Notes under the pieces: generated by a model
What the model was told of the DNA's origin: nothing
What the model saw: only the letters and a program-made list of their open reading frames with translations
Database searches by the model: none
Assembly (NCBI RefSeq): GCF_003443895.1
Contig: NZ_QQOA01000024.1
Location: 56,785-120,784, forward strand
DNA length: 64,000 bases
DNA from: Paraburkholderia phosphatilytica
Lineage (GTDB): Bacteria; Pseudomonadota; Gammaproteobacteria; Burkholderiales; Burkholderiaceae
Direction of reading: 5' to 3'
Part shown: piece after piece, positions 42,255-51,734 of the stretch
Layout of the letters: each line of letters begins with the position of its first letter
Position numbering within the stretch: position 1 is the stretch's first letter
Made by a program: the position numbers and the translations under genes

Positions 42255-42679
42255 TGCGCCATTGGTCGGTTAACTGATGGAACGCAGTCGGCGCGGAAGC
42301 ACAGCCGTCATGGTTCTCGCGGTTGGTAGCGTTCAGCAGTTCGAGTGAGGGAGTCTAGGCACGGAAGAGTCACGATCTGCTAGGTGCCGCGGAGTGTCGC
42401 AAATCGGTCCTTGATCGTCGGCTTGGCCGTTTCGCCGTCTATTCATGAGCGTGGGACTTCGCCATGGAGGGCGGATGCCAGCATTCGGCGCAAGAGTTCA
42501 TGATTCAATGTCTTCATATTTTCGGCGGCGATCATAACCTGCCGTAAAAGAAATGAGTTGATGGCTTTGTGTGATGTAGGCTCCAAATAGGATGGAACGG
42601 TCATCTGCCGCCTTGACGGTCCATTCGACGCCTCAGTCAGCTACGCGTCCTGAGCATGCGACAATGCAGGTTCGGCTGT
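42255..42679. other. Gene-poor stretch after the giant gene
   Basis: About 425 bases with no frame that I can support. The base composition is lower in GC than the gene before it, and the sequence leads into IS remnants. Confidence 0.5.
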
Positions 42680-43160
42680 CCATCCAACAAGCAGAACCTG
42701 ATGGGATCCACGACCATTGCCATTTGTCGGGCCCGGAACCGGCGCGATTCAACGCAAGGTCGTCAAACGAGCTTAGCTCGCACTGTTCTTCGCCAACCGA
42801 TCTGCGAGCCGTGTCGCCACGGAGGCCTGTGGCAGCGCTCACCATTGGGCACGGTCGCGGCGACGCTCGCCCAGAAGTGCGGCTCATTGCAGCCCGGTTC
42901 GCCGGACCGTTCGTAAAGTCGAACAAGGACGACGCAACCGACGCTGCGGTAATCTGAGGAGCGGCTCGGCGACCGGGATGCGATTCGTGCCGTCAAGACG
43001 GATGACCCGCAGGTCATGCCTGCAATGCACCGCATGCTTCAGCAACTGGTCCGGACCGCGTCATGCTGGTCGACCAGTTCCGTGGACTGCTGTACGAATT
43101 CGGTGTTGCATGCACCGGTCGATGACTGTCTGCCCGAGCTCTGGTGCTTACCGGATGACC
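42680..43160 (+). mobile_element. Degraded IS110-family transposase remnant
   Basis: Pieces in two frames spell the start of an IS110 DEDD transposase: RQTSLARTVLRQP, then EVRLIAARFAGPFVKSNKDDATDAA (the conserved RLIxPxxVxPFVKxNKxDxxDA region), and later MRFVP and DDPQVMPAMHRMLQQLV. Stops and frameshifts break it, so it is inactive. Confidence 0.8.
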
Positions 43161-43604
43161 GAAGTCTTCCCGGGAGCGCGTTTTCTTTCATTGAGGATGC
43201 AACTCGTCGAGCCGGGCGACGAGGGTCCCATATTCCAGATATCTCAAGGGCCTTGTCGTTGCTGCGAGGCACTGGCCGTGGTTCATGTAGTGATCTGTGG
43301 CCGCGTTTTCCGTTCTGCCGAATAGCGCGGCCATACGCAAATACGTGCCTTCGGCAAATCGAGGCATCGAGTGTAGCTGTGATCCCCGCGCTTGAGGGAC
43401 TTCATTTTGTGATCAGCCCGATTGCCGAATGTTCGCGGTAAGGCGCCTTCCTAGCTTCACGTAGAGCTTGACTGCTCGGATGCGGTCTACATGCGAATGT
43501 ATGGACCAGCTCCTCGTAGTCCAAGAATTTCGCCGCTCCCCGTTTTTACCGTCGGTATGCTTGTCGGCTACCAGCGGATCACGGAGCGGGCAATGCATAG
43601 CCAG

Positions 43605-43780
43605 CATGGGTAACGTTGAACATGCGAGACTCGACCGTCTGAAGGTAATTCAGGTAGTTGTGGAATCCGGTCTGAAACCTGGACGTGTTGCTGAGAAGCC
43701 GAGCATGGCGGTCAGGCAGATCCGGCTGGTTGGCCGGTTGCGCGAGCCGGCCCGGGTGGTCTGGTATCTGGCCTGCGCTC
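43605..43780 (+). mobile_element. ISNCY-type transposase N-terminal remnant
   Basis: The frame RLDRLKVIQVVVESGLKPGRVAEKPSMAVRQIRLVGRLREP matches the HTH start of ISNCY-like transposases (usually RLKVIQAVxDGxLxxxxAAExLGLSxRQIxRL). The rest of the enzyme is absent. Confidence 0.65.
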
Positions 43781-43973
43781 GGAGCCGAGCAACAGACGGC
43801 GGGATGGAGGAAACCGCGGAGTGCCCCGATGCGGTTGGAGGCTTTGCGGCTATGGCGATTGATAGGCTGGGATGCTCAGTGGTCTCGGATGCGACGCGGT
43901 TAGGCGGGATGCCGGACGGGCGCGGATGCCGTAGCAAATCGGTGCAGTCGTGCAATCGCGATGATGAAGCAGG

Positions 43974-44005
43974 CGTGTGTGTCGCTTCGCGAAGCGACAC
44001 ACACG
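43974..44005. repeat. Perfect 32-bp palindrome near the IS91 transposase 3' end
   Basis: Arms of 16 bases (CGTGTGTGTCGCTTCG and its complement) meet with no loop. It is 75 bases or so beyond the likely end of the IS91 transposase, where the oriIS end of IS91-type rolling-circle elements lies. Confidence 0.85.
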
Positions 44006-44079
44006 GACGTCCTCGCGTGGGTCGCATTGCCGCATCGCCGACGTTGCACAGGGAGATCGAGGAACCGTGATGCGCATGT

Positions 44080-45248
44080 CGGATCCCGTCGTATTGGCGG
44101 TGCGCGGATGGGGGCGCCGCGCGCGAGGATGTCGATGACGATCATCGGTGCACCGCAGTGCCGGCAGATGAACACGGGCCGGGTTTCGGTGACGTAGTCG
44201 TCCGGTGACGGACTGATCTCGGATGCAACGCGCAACAACTCACGCACCTTTGCGAGGCTGGCGCGGCGCACGGGGTTGGCGAGCAGCCCGTAGTGACGGA
44301 TGCGATGGAATGGAAACCACCGGGCAGCACATGGAGCAGGAAGCGGCGCATGAATTCGCCTACCTCCAGCGTCATGGTCTTGTAGCGGGTGCGCCCCTTC
44401 GCGCGGTAGTCCTTCCAGCGGAACGTCACGTCACGCTGATCGAAGGTGACTAGGCGCTGGTTGGAGATGGCGACGCGGTGTGTATAGCGTGAGAAGTACT
44501 CGAGTACCGCCTTGGGTCCGGCGAACGGGCGCTTGGCGTAGACCACCCATTTGCAGGTACGTAGCGGCGCAAGCCACCGGGCGAAGGTGACGCGATCAGC
44601 GAGCCCGGTGTACTCGCCGAAGAACTGCAACTGGCCATGCCGGTGGGCCACTTCGAGCGCTTCGAGGAAGCGCCTGCGGAACAGGCGTGAGAGCACGCGA
44701 ACGGGCAGGAAGAAGCCGGGCCGGCAGGCGATCCAGCGCTCACCGTCAGGCGAGAGTCCGCCGCCGGGGACGATGCCATGCACATGCGGGTGATGCGTGA
44801 GCGCCGAGCCCCAGGTATGCATTACGAGCGTGGCGCCGATGTTGGCACCCAGATGCTTCGGATCAGTTGCGATGGTGCGCAGCGTTTCGGCGGCGATGTC
44901 GAGCAGCAGCCCGTAGATGATCCGTTTGTTAAACCAAGCAATCGCGCTAATGGGCGCGGGCAGCGTGAAGACGATGTGGAAGTACTCGAAGGGTAGCAGA
45001 TCGGCTTGGCGTGCCTGCAGCCAGCGATGGTCGGCGCTGGCTTGGCACTTCGGGCAATGCCGGTCCCGACAGGAGTTGAAGGACACCTCCGTCCTTGCGC
45101 AGCCAGAGCAGCGCAACACATGTCCGCCCAGTGCCGCCGTGCGGCACCGTTCGATGGCTGACATGACCTTCAGTTGCCCCAGGCTCAGGCGTGTCGTGGC
45201 CCGCCACGCTGGCCCGTCGCTGCGGAAGATGTCCGCAACCTCCAGCAT
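44080..45248 (-). pseudogene. IS91-family transposase with a 5-bp duplication frameshift
   Basis: The first part encodes an IS91/ISCR-type HUH-like transposase: CxxC-rich zinc finger (RCSGCARTEVSFNSCRDRHCPKCQ near 45-68), then HTWGSALTHHPHVHGIVPGGGL near 135-156 (the HPHVH metal-binding motif), and FSRYTHRVAISNQRLV near 260. At 44306-44315 the word TTCCA is repeated, adding five bases. This shifts the frame; the true C-terminus (YGLLANPVRR, PVFICRHCGAPMIVIDIL) is in another frame. One 5-bp deletion would restore a full enzyme. Confidence 0.9.
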
Positions 45249-45267
45249 GAGGCGCTACGCGCGGACC

Positions 45268-45405
45268 TACCCGGGAGGCAGGCGGTCCAGCGGACTGGTG
45301 ACCTCGTGCAGCAGGTCGGTGGCCACCTGGATGTAGAGCGCGGTGTTCTCGAGCTTCGCATGGCCGAGCAGCACCTGGATCACGCGGATACGCGAACTCA
45401 CCGTG
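45268..45405 (-). pseudogene. Tail of a tyrosine recombinase usually paired with IS91
   Basis: The minus strand reads RIRVIQVLLGHAKLENTALYIQVATDLLHEVTSPLDRLPPG, with the LGH (His) and the tyrosine (YIQV) region at the end of phage-integrase-type enzymes. The rest of the gene is missing. Such recombinases lie just upstream of IS91-type transposases. Confidence 0.75.
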
Positions 45406-45474
45406 AAGTGGATGCAGACGCTTGAGACGCAGAACGTGTCGACGGCCGGTCCGCCGACAAAGCGGCATTCGGAG

Positions 45475-46396
45475 CTACCTCACGAGTACGTGTGTGGGCG
45501 CGAGTGACCGCACCCAGCCGGTCCGGAACGTCACTGGTGATGCCCTCACACCTCCGATTTTCGTATAGCGCGCGTCATAGACCGGCGGTCTGCAAATGTG
45601 TCCACGGCGACCAAAACCGGCGATAGCCAATCCTGCCATCCCTTGTTCTCCGCGCATTTTTTATGGCACAGAGTAAACGCCGTGCGCAGAGGTCGCTGCC
45701 TTCGCGTAAACGTCCGATCGAGCCTCGGAGAACCACGTGCGTTGTCTTTGCGAAGACTATGCGCGGTGGGGTTGGCATTTGGGTCAACGCACTGCGTAAA
45801 GCGATGCCTTAAGGGATGCGTAACCGCTGCGCCATGAACTTCTGACCAGTGGCGAACCAGATGTGTGGAATGTGCGTACATTGTCGTGTTTGGCGCGCGC
45901 GAAAAGTGCGGATCGTTCGCATAGTAAATGCGCCGACCGATGCGTTTCGAGGGCCGTATGAAAAGCCAAGTCTGGTGCCCGGGCTGTCAACGTATTGCGT
46001 AGAGCAGACGAAGACCTGCGTGCGTCGAGATGCAGGCGACGCGCTATCGTGTGAGCGTGGATCTCACGGTTAAGTGCGGAGCACCGTGAGCAATTCAGGC
46101 AAGAGGGCTGGAATCTGCACGCGCACAGACGCGGCGGCCGAAGCCAGAAACGCGCGTCAAGGTGGTGTCGCTCGGCGTCAACGGCACGCGCCAATCCGGC
46201 GTACCTTGATGCGTTGGTCTAGCGTGTCGTGTGCGCACAACATTCGCTAAAAAAGTGCGTTGTTCTGCTGCTTTCCCTTCGCTACCGGTGTGTTCCTGCA
46301 TGAGCAAGTCGTGCGGAAAAACTGTGTTGACGCGTGCTCAGGACGTGCGCACGATGATGTCACAGCGATGCGTAGCCGATGTTCAGGAGGGTAACG
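45475..46396. other. Non-coding stretch upstream of the mobilisation genes, possible oriT region
   Basis: No gene is supported in these 920 bases. It has many TGCGT words (about nine) and a short inverted repeat CACGGT/ACCGTG (about 46057-46080) around TAAGTGCGGAGC, which resembles the nick core of MOBQ-type origins (TAAGTGCG). An ATCCTGCC word also occurs near 45636. Both are weak hints of an oriT. Confidence 0.35.
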
Positions 46397-46858
46397 ATGC
46401 CTGTTGCGAAGGTCTATACGAAGTCGCAATGGGAGGCTTTTGGTCGCGCACTCGATGCGCTCCCAGAGAAGCCGGATACCGAACGTGGCGTGACGGTGCG
46501 CGATGCGATGAAGGACATGCGTGTGCGCGTGCGGACTGCGCAGGCGAAGGGCTATACGCTGGAGCAGATCGCGGAGCAGGCTCAGCAACAGGGTCTTGAC
46601 ATCACGGCAGGGACGATTCGCTATGCACTGCGCTCGGCAGGAAAAGGCAGTGGCGCAAGCAGTGTCGCGCGACCCGCACCGGGCGCACGCGCGACGGGTG
46701 CCGAGAAGGCGTTTACGGCGCAAACGCGTGCGCAGGAGGCGACGTCCCAGACAAAGCACGTTCGCAAGGAAGGGGTAAAGACGGAAGCCAGACCGCAATC
46801 CGGGCCGGTGCAGGGCGCACTCGGATTTGCGATCCGGCCCGACACCCATGATCTGTAG
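46397..46858 (+). CDS. MobC-like accessory mobilisation protein
   Basis: The ATG at 46397 has a strong AGGAGG site; 153 residues. Residues 1-75 form an HTH-like domain (YTKSQWEAFGRALDALP, then RVRTAQAKGYTLEQIAEQAQQQGLDITAGTIRYAL). The rest is basic and disordered. Together with the next two genes it has the layout of the mobC-mobD-mobE group of IncQ2-type plasmids. It may bind DNA at oriT. The name is by context. Confidence 0.55.
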   Translation: MPVAKVYTKSQWEAFGRALDALPEKPDTERGVTVRDAMKDMRVRVRTAQAKGYTLEQIAEQAQQQGLDITAGTIRYALRSAGKGSGASSVARPAPGARATGAEKAFTAQTRAQEATSQTKHVRKEGVKTEARPQSGPVQGALGFAIRPDTHDL

Positions 46859-46868
46859 AGGAGTCGAG

Positions 46869-47561
46869 ATGGATACGACAGTCAATCCCATCTATCTTGT
46901 GGGCGGTGGCAAGGGCGGCGTTGGCAAGAGTCTTGTCGCGCTTGCCTTGGTCGATCACCTGCAGCGGCGCGGCGTCAAGCCCGTGCTGGTTGAGAACGAC
47001 ACGTCAAACCCCGACGTGATGAAGGCCGTGCAGGGCGAGATTGATTGCGCCGCGTTCGATCTGGACGAGGCGGAAGGATGGATCAATTTCGTGAACTACT
47101 GCGACGAGCATCGGGACGCGGTAGTGGTGGTCAGCACGGCAGCGCGTAACCAGGATGGCGTCGCCCGCTACGGCGCGACGCTGGCCAGCACGCTGGGCGA
47201 GCTTGGCAGGCGGCTCGTCGTGTTCTGGGTGATCAACCGGCAGCGCGACAGTCTGGAACTGCTGCGCCAGTTCGGTGAAACCTTTCCGGACGCGATGACG
47301 CACGTTGTGCGCAATGGCCACTACGGCACACCGGACAGGTTCGTGCTGTATCAGGACTCGAAAATCCGCAAGAGTGTCGAGGCGAAGGGCAAGTCGCTCG
47401 ACTTTCCGGAACTCGCGGATCGTGTGGCGGACGATCTGCGCAGTCAGCGCCTGTCGGTGCGCAAGGCGGCAGAGTCGCTGCCCATCGGGCAACGCGCGGA
47501 ATTGCTGCGCTGGCGGGCCCTCTATGACGCGATGTTCGCCGGGGTGACGGGCAATGCCTGA
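46869..47561 (+). CDS. MobD-like ParA-family ATPase
   Basis: The ATG at 46869 has an AGGAG site; 230 residues. It has the deviant Walker A GGGKGGVGKS near 12-21, VLVENDTSNPDVMKAV near 40-55, and a C-terminal LADRVADDLRSQRLSVRKAAESLPIGQRAELLRWR. This is the ParA-like protein found in mobilisation loci (MobD). Such proteins likely position the relaxosome or aid partition. It lies 10 bases after the mobC-like gene and overlaps the next gene by eight. Confidence 0.75.
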   Translation: MDTTVNPIYLVGGGKGGVGKSLVALALVDHLQRRGVKPVLVENDTSNPDVMKAVQGEIDCAAFDLDEAEGWINFVNYCDEHRDAVVVVSTAARNQDGVARYGATLASTLGELGRRLVVFWVINRQRDSLELLRQFGETFPDAMTHVVRNGHYGTPDRFVLYQDSKIRKSVEAKGKSLDFPELADRVADDLRSQRLSVRKAAESLPIGQRAELLRWRALYDAMFAGVTGNA

Positions 47562-48324
47562 GCGGCGGGCGCGGCGCGGACGTCCTGTCGATCCGCTTGC
47601 CCGGCTCTTTTATGACGTCACCGGCGAGAAGCCGGACGACGCGAGCCTGCTACGGATGCGTCGGGTGTCGGTGGCCCTGAATCTGCGCGACAACGATGCG
47701 CTGTGGTCGGTGCTGGCGGTGCTCGAATACTATGCGCGGCTTTACGAAGCGATGCCGGAGCGCATCGAGCAGGCAGGCAAGGGCAATCTGGACGCAGTGC
47801 GGGAGGAGGCACGTGAGGCAACGGACGCACTGATGGCGCAGCACCGCGACGCGCTCGCACGCTGCAAGGCGACCGTCGAACTCGCGGAACGGATGGCCGT
47901 TGAACACGAGGCGAGGTATCGCGCAACGCTCGCGGCACTGAATGAACAGGCGTTGGTCACGCAGGTGGGGCGCGCCGCTGACCGGATTGCGCGCATCGCG
48001 GGAAACCGGGTGGTAGGCGCAGTGGCCGTTGCGGCGCGCGAGCATCGGCAGCAGCTCGACGCGGCGGTAGCTCTGTTTGAGCGGGAGATGAGCGAGGCAG
48101 CGGCGCGCGCCGGGAAGGTCGACCAGATGGCAACGCGACGGATGGTGAAGGCGTGCCGCGCACTGGTTGTCGTAGCGTTGATCGTGATTCTGCTCGCGGC
48201 GGTAGCGGGTGGGCTGGCAGGCCGCTACTCCAGTAGTCATATGGTGCGGCCAGACGGTTTGCCGTCTGCCCGCACGGGTCATGCGTCGTCGGTGTCGCCT
48301 TTCACGAACGGGAGGGCATCATGA
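47554..48324 (+). CDS. MobE-like membrane-anchored mobilisation protein
   Basis: This 256-residue protein is helical (coiled parts at about 75-190), with one membrane span near 210-230 (ALVVVALIVILLAAVAGGLAG) close to the C-terminus. It is translationally coupled to the ATPase gene. The mobCDE order is the only support for the name. It runs into the convergent ParB-like gene by six bases. No relaxase gene is visible. Confidence 0.55.
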   Translation: MPERRARRGRPVDPLARLFYDVTGEKPDDASLLRMRRVSVALNLRDNDALWSVLAVLEYYARLYEAMPERIEQAGKGNLDAVREEAREATDALMAQHRDALARCKATVELAERMAVEHEARYRATLAALNEQALVTQVGRAADRIARIAGNRVVGAVAVAAREHRQQLDAAVALFEREMSEAAARAGKVDQMATRRMVKACRALVVVALIVILLAAVAGGLAGRYSSSHMVRPDGLPSARTGHASSVSPFTNGRAS

Positions 48325-50544
48325 AGCGTGTGCGAGGCCAGCAGCGGTCGGGAAGGGCCACGGCGGCGGCGTACCGGCTGAGGCGGGAGCCTCGGCCACA
48401 TCGGAAGCCGTGTTATTGATGCCACTGTGATCGCTCTCGGGCTCGGCGGCGCCGTCGTCATCCTCCTGCGCGTCGTCGGGACCGTTGCGGGTGTCCGGGC
48501 CGTGTTCGTCCTCCCCTGCGTTCCCGTCCTCGCCGTCGCGCGCTTCCCATGACGGCGTGACCGGGATTTCCGTATCGGTGAGGATTTCCGGGAGCCACGC
48601 GACCTTCGCCAGACGTAGTTCGGCTGCGGCAGCGGCGTCTGCCTTCTTCATCTTTCCGAGGTCAGCGGCAACCTTGGGCGACACGGCTGCGGACACGACT
48701 TCCCCGATGCGCGCCTTACTGACATGATCGAAATACGTGGCGCGGGTCGGTGTCCAGTACCGGGTCATGTCCAGGTTCAGCGCGCCCGCGAGCGCGCTGA
48801 TCGCCTGCGGCTTTTCCTCGCCCACGATGCCGTCGAGCAGGGTGCCGGTGCAGAAGGCAAGCAGGTCGAGCAGCGTCGTCCCGGGATCCTGTTTCGCGAG
48901 CCAGGGCAACAGATCGGCGCGTTTCGCAGGCAACTCGGCGACCCATCGGGCGCGCTGTGCCTCGATGGCGTTCCATGCGGGGCAGGTGGGCAGGTCGTCC
49001 GCCGCGCGCAGCAGGCTGTCTTGATTGTTGTCGCCGGATAACGCCAGATAGTCGGGTGCGGACGTGTATCCGTAGTGCTCGGGCAGCGCTTGCGGAATGA
49101 GATGCCGCAACAGGGCGGCGAGCGCGACGGCGGGCTGCGCGACCATTTCGGCGTGGATGGCGACGGTGCGGTGCGCGGTGAGTCGCTGGCAGAGTTTCGC
49201 GCTGTGGACCGGTTTGGTCCTCGGTACAGGATCATCTGCCGGGTCCGCAGCTTCCGCCTGCGGCGTGCCGGTGACCGTTGCACCCGCCGCGTCCAGCGCC
49301 GCACTGTTCTCGCGCCGCACGAGACCGCGCTCGATGAGCAGTTTTCCCTGCGGATCGATGATCACGAACGCGCCCGCCTTCACCATCTGCTGTGTATCCC
49401 ACACGAGAGCGCGGCTTTCGAGTGCGACGATCGTGGCATTGGCCCTCCCAATTTCGGCATCAAGTCGGTCGGCTTCCTCGTAGGCGTTTTCGTCGTCCTC
49501 GGATAGCGCTTCCAGCTTCCCCGCCAGGTCGTCCTGCTGAGCGGTGAGTGCGTTCATCTCGCGCTGCTCGTCGTCCGTCAAGGGGCGCTGGATGGGGCGC
49601 AGCTTGCCGTAGCGGTTAAGCTCCAGCACGTCGCGCTCGACGCGGGTTTCTGTCCAGCCCCAACCCTCGGCGCGCACTTCTTCTGCAGCTACGTCGAGTT
49701 TCTGCGCGACGAGTCGCTGCAGCAGTTCAGCATCGGCAATGTAGCCAGCATTCCCGTCGTCACTGAAGAGGTCACGGCGTACATACCCGCCTGCTGCCTC
49801 GTAGGTGTCGAGGCCAATAAAGCGCACAAGGCGGCTGCGGCTCGCGTCGATTTCGGCCCGCGTGATGGCCTGCCGCAGATAGTTTGGCTGGCGCTGCCAT
49901 TCATTCGCATCGAACCAGATGTGCTCCTGCGTTTCATGGTTGTCCGCAAGGGCGAGCGCGGCAAGCTGGTCGAGCGTGATCGCGTCCTCCCGCAGCAGGG
50001 CCAACAGCTTTGGGGATACGCTGGCGAGCTTCATGCGCCGTTTGACAGTGAGTGGCGAGGCGGAAAAGAGCGCGGCAATGTAATCGACGCTTCGCCCTTC
50101 CTCGGCCAGCATCCGGTATGCGCGGAGCACGTCGAACGGATCGAGTCCTTCGCGCTCGGTATTTTCGATCAGGGAAATGGCGAGGGCTTCGCCTTCACTG
50201 ACGATCCGCACGGGGACCGGATAGTCGGCGGCAATGTCTTTCTGTTCGAACAGGAGGTCGAGGGCCGCCTTGCGGCGCTGACCGGCGCAGACGCCATATT
50301 TGCGCTGCCTGCCGCGCGATCCCTTTATCTCGTGGACGACGAGATTTTGTAGCAGACCCTTGGCCCGGATATTGGCGGCAAGGCTAGGAATGCCCGACAG
50401 GGGTTTCGTGCGCGCATTGAGTGGCGAAGGACGCAGGGTGGAATACGGCAAGGTCACGATAGGCTGCTCATTGCCGAAGTGCGTTTCGAGAAAGGTAGCC
50501 GGTTCGGCGGTGTCCGCCGTCATGGCTTCGGATTGGGCTTGCAT
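48319..50544 (-). CDS. Large ParB-like protein with C-terminal extension
   Basis: This 741-residue protein starts at an ATG with a GGAG site. Residues 30-110 match the ParB/KorB N-terminal domain (LRPSPLNARTKPLSGIPSLAANIRAKGLLQNLVVH, then VCAGQRRKAALDLL). An HTH follows (AISLIENTEREGLDPFDVLRAYRMLAEEGRSVDYIAALFSASPLTVKRRM). The 500-residue extension has a coiled part (about 320-370) and an acidic tail. Plasmid and ICE ParB-like proteins of this size are common. It probably takes part in element maintenance or gene control. Confidence 0.85.
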   Translation of the reverse strand: MQAQSEAMTADTAEPATFLETHFGNEQPIVTLPYSTLRPSPLNARTKPLSGIPSLAANIRAKGLLQNLVVHEIKGSRGRQRKYGVCAGQRRKAALDLLFEQKDIAADYPVPVRIVSEGEALAISLIENTEREGLDPFDVLRAYRMLAEEGRSVDYIAALFSASPLTVKRRMKLASVSPKLLALLREDAITLDQLAALALADNHETQEHIWFDANEWQRQPNYLRQAITRAEIDASRSRLVRFIGLDTYEAAGGYVRRDLFSDDGNAGYIADAELLQRLVAQKLDVAAEEVRAEGWGWTETRVERDVLELNRYGKLRPIQRPLTDDEQREMNALTAQQDDLAGKLEALSEDDENAYEEADRLDAEIGRANATIVALESRALVWDTQQMVKAGAFVIIDPQGKLLIERGLVRRENSAALDAAGATVTGTPQAEAADPADDPVPRTKPVHSAKLCQRLTAHRTVAIHAEMVAQPAVALAALLRHLIPQALPEHYGYTSAPDYLALSGDNNQDSLLRAADDLPTCPAWNAIEAQRARWVAELPAKRADLLPWLAKQDPGTTLLDLLAFCTGTLLDGIVGEEKPQAISALAGALNLDMTRYWTPTRATYFDHVSKARIGEVVSAAVSPKVAADLGKMKKADAAAAAELRLAKVAWLPEILTDTEIPVTPSWEARDGEDGNAGEDEHGPDTRNGPDDAQEDDDGAAEPESDHSGINNTASDVAEAPASAGTPPPWPFPTAAGLAHAS

Positions 50545-50597
50545 GACTGACTCCAGAGAGTTGAAAAGAAAGTTCCGGGCCGGGCACTATCGGACTT

Positions 50598-50630
50598 CAT
50601 CAGGACTCGACCCGGAGAGGAGTCCTGATG
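50598..50630. repeat. Perfect 11-bp inverted repeat between DUF932 and ParB-like genes
   Basis: CATCAGGACTC and GAGTCCTGATG are separated by 11 bases. It lies in the leader of the ParB-like gene and downstream of the DUF932 gene. It could be an operator for the ParB-like HTH or a terminator without T-run. Confidence 0.6.
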
Positions 50631-50668
50631 GATGATAAGAAGAAGCGGATTTCTCGCCCCTGTCGTGG

Positions 50669-51502
50669 CTACGCCTTCATCTGGCGCATTGCATCCGCAA
50701 GCATCCAGAGGGCGCGGTTGAGCTTCACGTTCTGGTCAATGCCGGTAATGGGACGGGTGGACATCGAGCGCCCCGTGCGCGAACGTCCATGCAGGCCTCC
50801 CTTGGTGAGGTTTTCCTGGACGCGGTTAAAGACGGTCCAGAGGTCGTCGCGGCGATCCTCGAAGCGGCGAGGGGCGAGCAACTGGCTGTCGGTGACCGGG
50901 GCCGGTGCCTCTGCGTCGGTCGGATCGTAGCGCAGCGCAAGTGCGGAGCGGGCGAATGCGTGCTGTTCGTCGCGGTCGAGTGTGACGGCGCGCATGCCTT
51001 CCTTCTGTTCGCGGATCAGGTCGAAACCGTCGAGCACGTCGAATGCACCGTTGATTACGTTCTGGACGATGTTGCCCTTGTGCGGGACGCGGATATCGGC
51101 GACGTTGTCTCCAGCCACCATGCCGTTCTGGCAGACGAAGCGCAGCATGCCCGCGAGCATCTGGTAACTGCTGGTGCCATCGTGCGAATTCAGCAGCACA
51201 ATTTCGTCGGCTTCCTCGCCGGTAATCTGGTCGGCGTGACGAAGCCGAAGCATGTGTTTCGTGTATTCGCGGCGGTCGTCGTGCCGCACGCGCGTCTGGC
51301 AGACCATGAAGGGTTGAAAGCCTTCATTGCGCAGGCCGCTCAGCACGTCGATGGTCGGAATGTAGGTGTAGCGTTCGGAGCGGCTTTCGTGCTTGCCGTC
51401 CGCAAAGATGGATGGGGCAACGCGGCGAATCTGGTCATCCGACAGGGGGGAGTCGGCGCGAAGAATCGGGGAGCCGTAACGGAAAGAGGAAGCGAGTTGC
51501 AT
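50669..51502 (-). CDS. DUF932-family protein
   Basis: The ATG at 51502 (MQLASSFRYGSP) has a GGAG site; 277 residues. It has the DUF932 pattern (YTYIPTIDVLSGLRNEGFQPFMVCQTRVR, then HMLRLRH, EIVLLNSHDGTSSYQMLAGMLRFVCQNGMV). These proteins occur on plasmids, ICEs and phages; their role is unknown. Upstream is the gene-poor stretch with the long hairpin. Confidence 0.85.
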   Translation of the reverse strand: MQLASSFRYGSPILRADSPLSDDQIRRVAPSIFADGKHESRSERYTYIPTIDVLSGLRNEGFQPFMVCQTRVRHDDRREYTKHMLRLRHADQITGEEADEIVLLNSHDGTSSYQMLAGMLRFVCQNGMVAGDNVADIRVPHKGNIVQNVINGAFDVLDGFDLIREQKEGMRAVTLDRDEQHAFARSALALRYDPTDAEAPAPVTDSQLLAPRRFEDRRDDLWTVFNRVQENLTKGGLHGRSRTGRSMSTRPITGIDQNVKLNRALWMLADAMRQMKA

Positions 51503-51643
51503 GGCAATCTCCACAGTCAAGGTTGAGGACCTGAACCGGGCAACGGGATGTGACTTGCCGTTGCGGCTGGACACCTCCCGGTGGAACTCGGGGTTGGCTT
51601 TGCTGCCGCCAGGCTCCCGGGTTTCCGCCCGTGCGACTGGAGG

Positions 51644-51734
51644 AGCCGATAGCGGGCAGGCGTCAAGGAAAAAGGCGAGGGAGGGGTGCGGGCGACACGG
51701 TCCCTCGCCCCTTGATGCCTGCCCGCTATCGGCT
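51644..51734. repeat. 91-bp long hairpin (about 34-bp stem)
   Basis: Outer arms AGCCGATAGCGGGCAGGC and its complement pair 18 of 18; an inner arm TCAAGG then GGCGAGGGA also pairs, with a 5-base bulge and a 1-base shift. The loop is 18 bases. It lies 142 bases upstream of the DUF932 gene. It could be a single-strand origin, a recombination end or an RNA structure. Confidence 0.9.

Noticed and set aside
46050..46090. Definite oriT call at the CACGGT/ACCGTG repeat
   Set aside because: Only a short core resembles known nick regions and no relaxase gene is present, so it is kept as a weak hint only.
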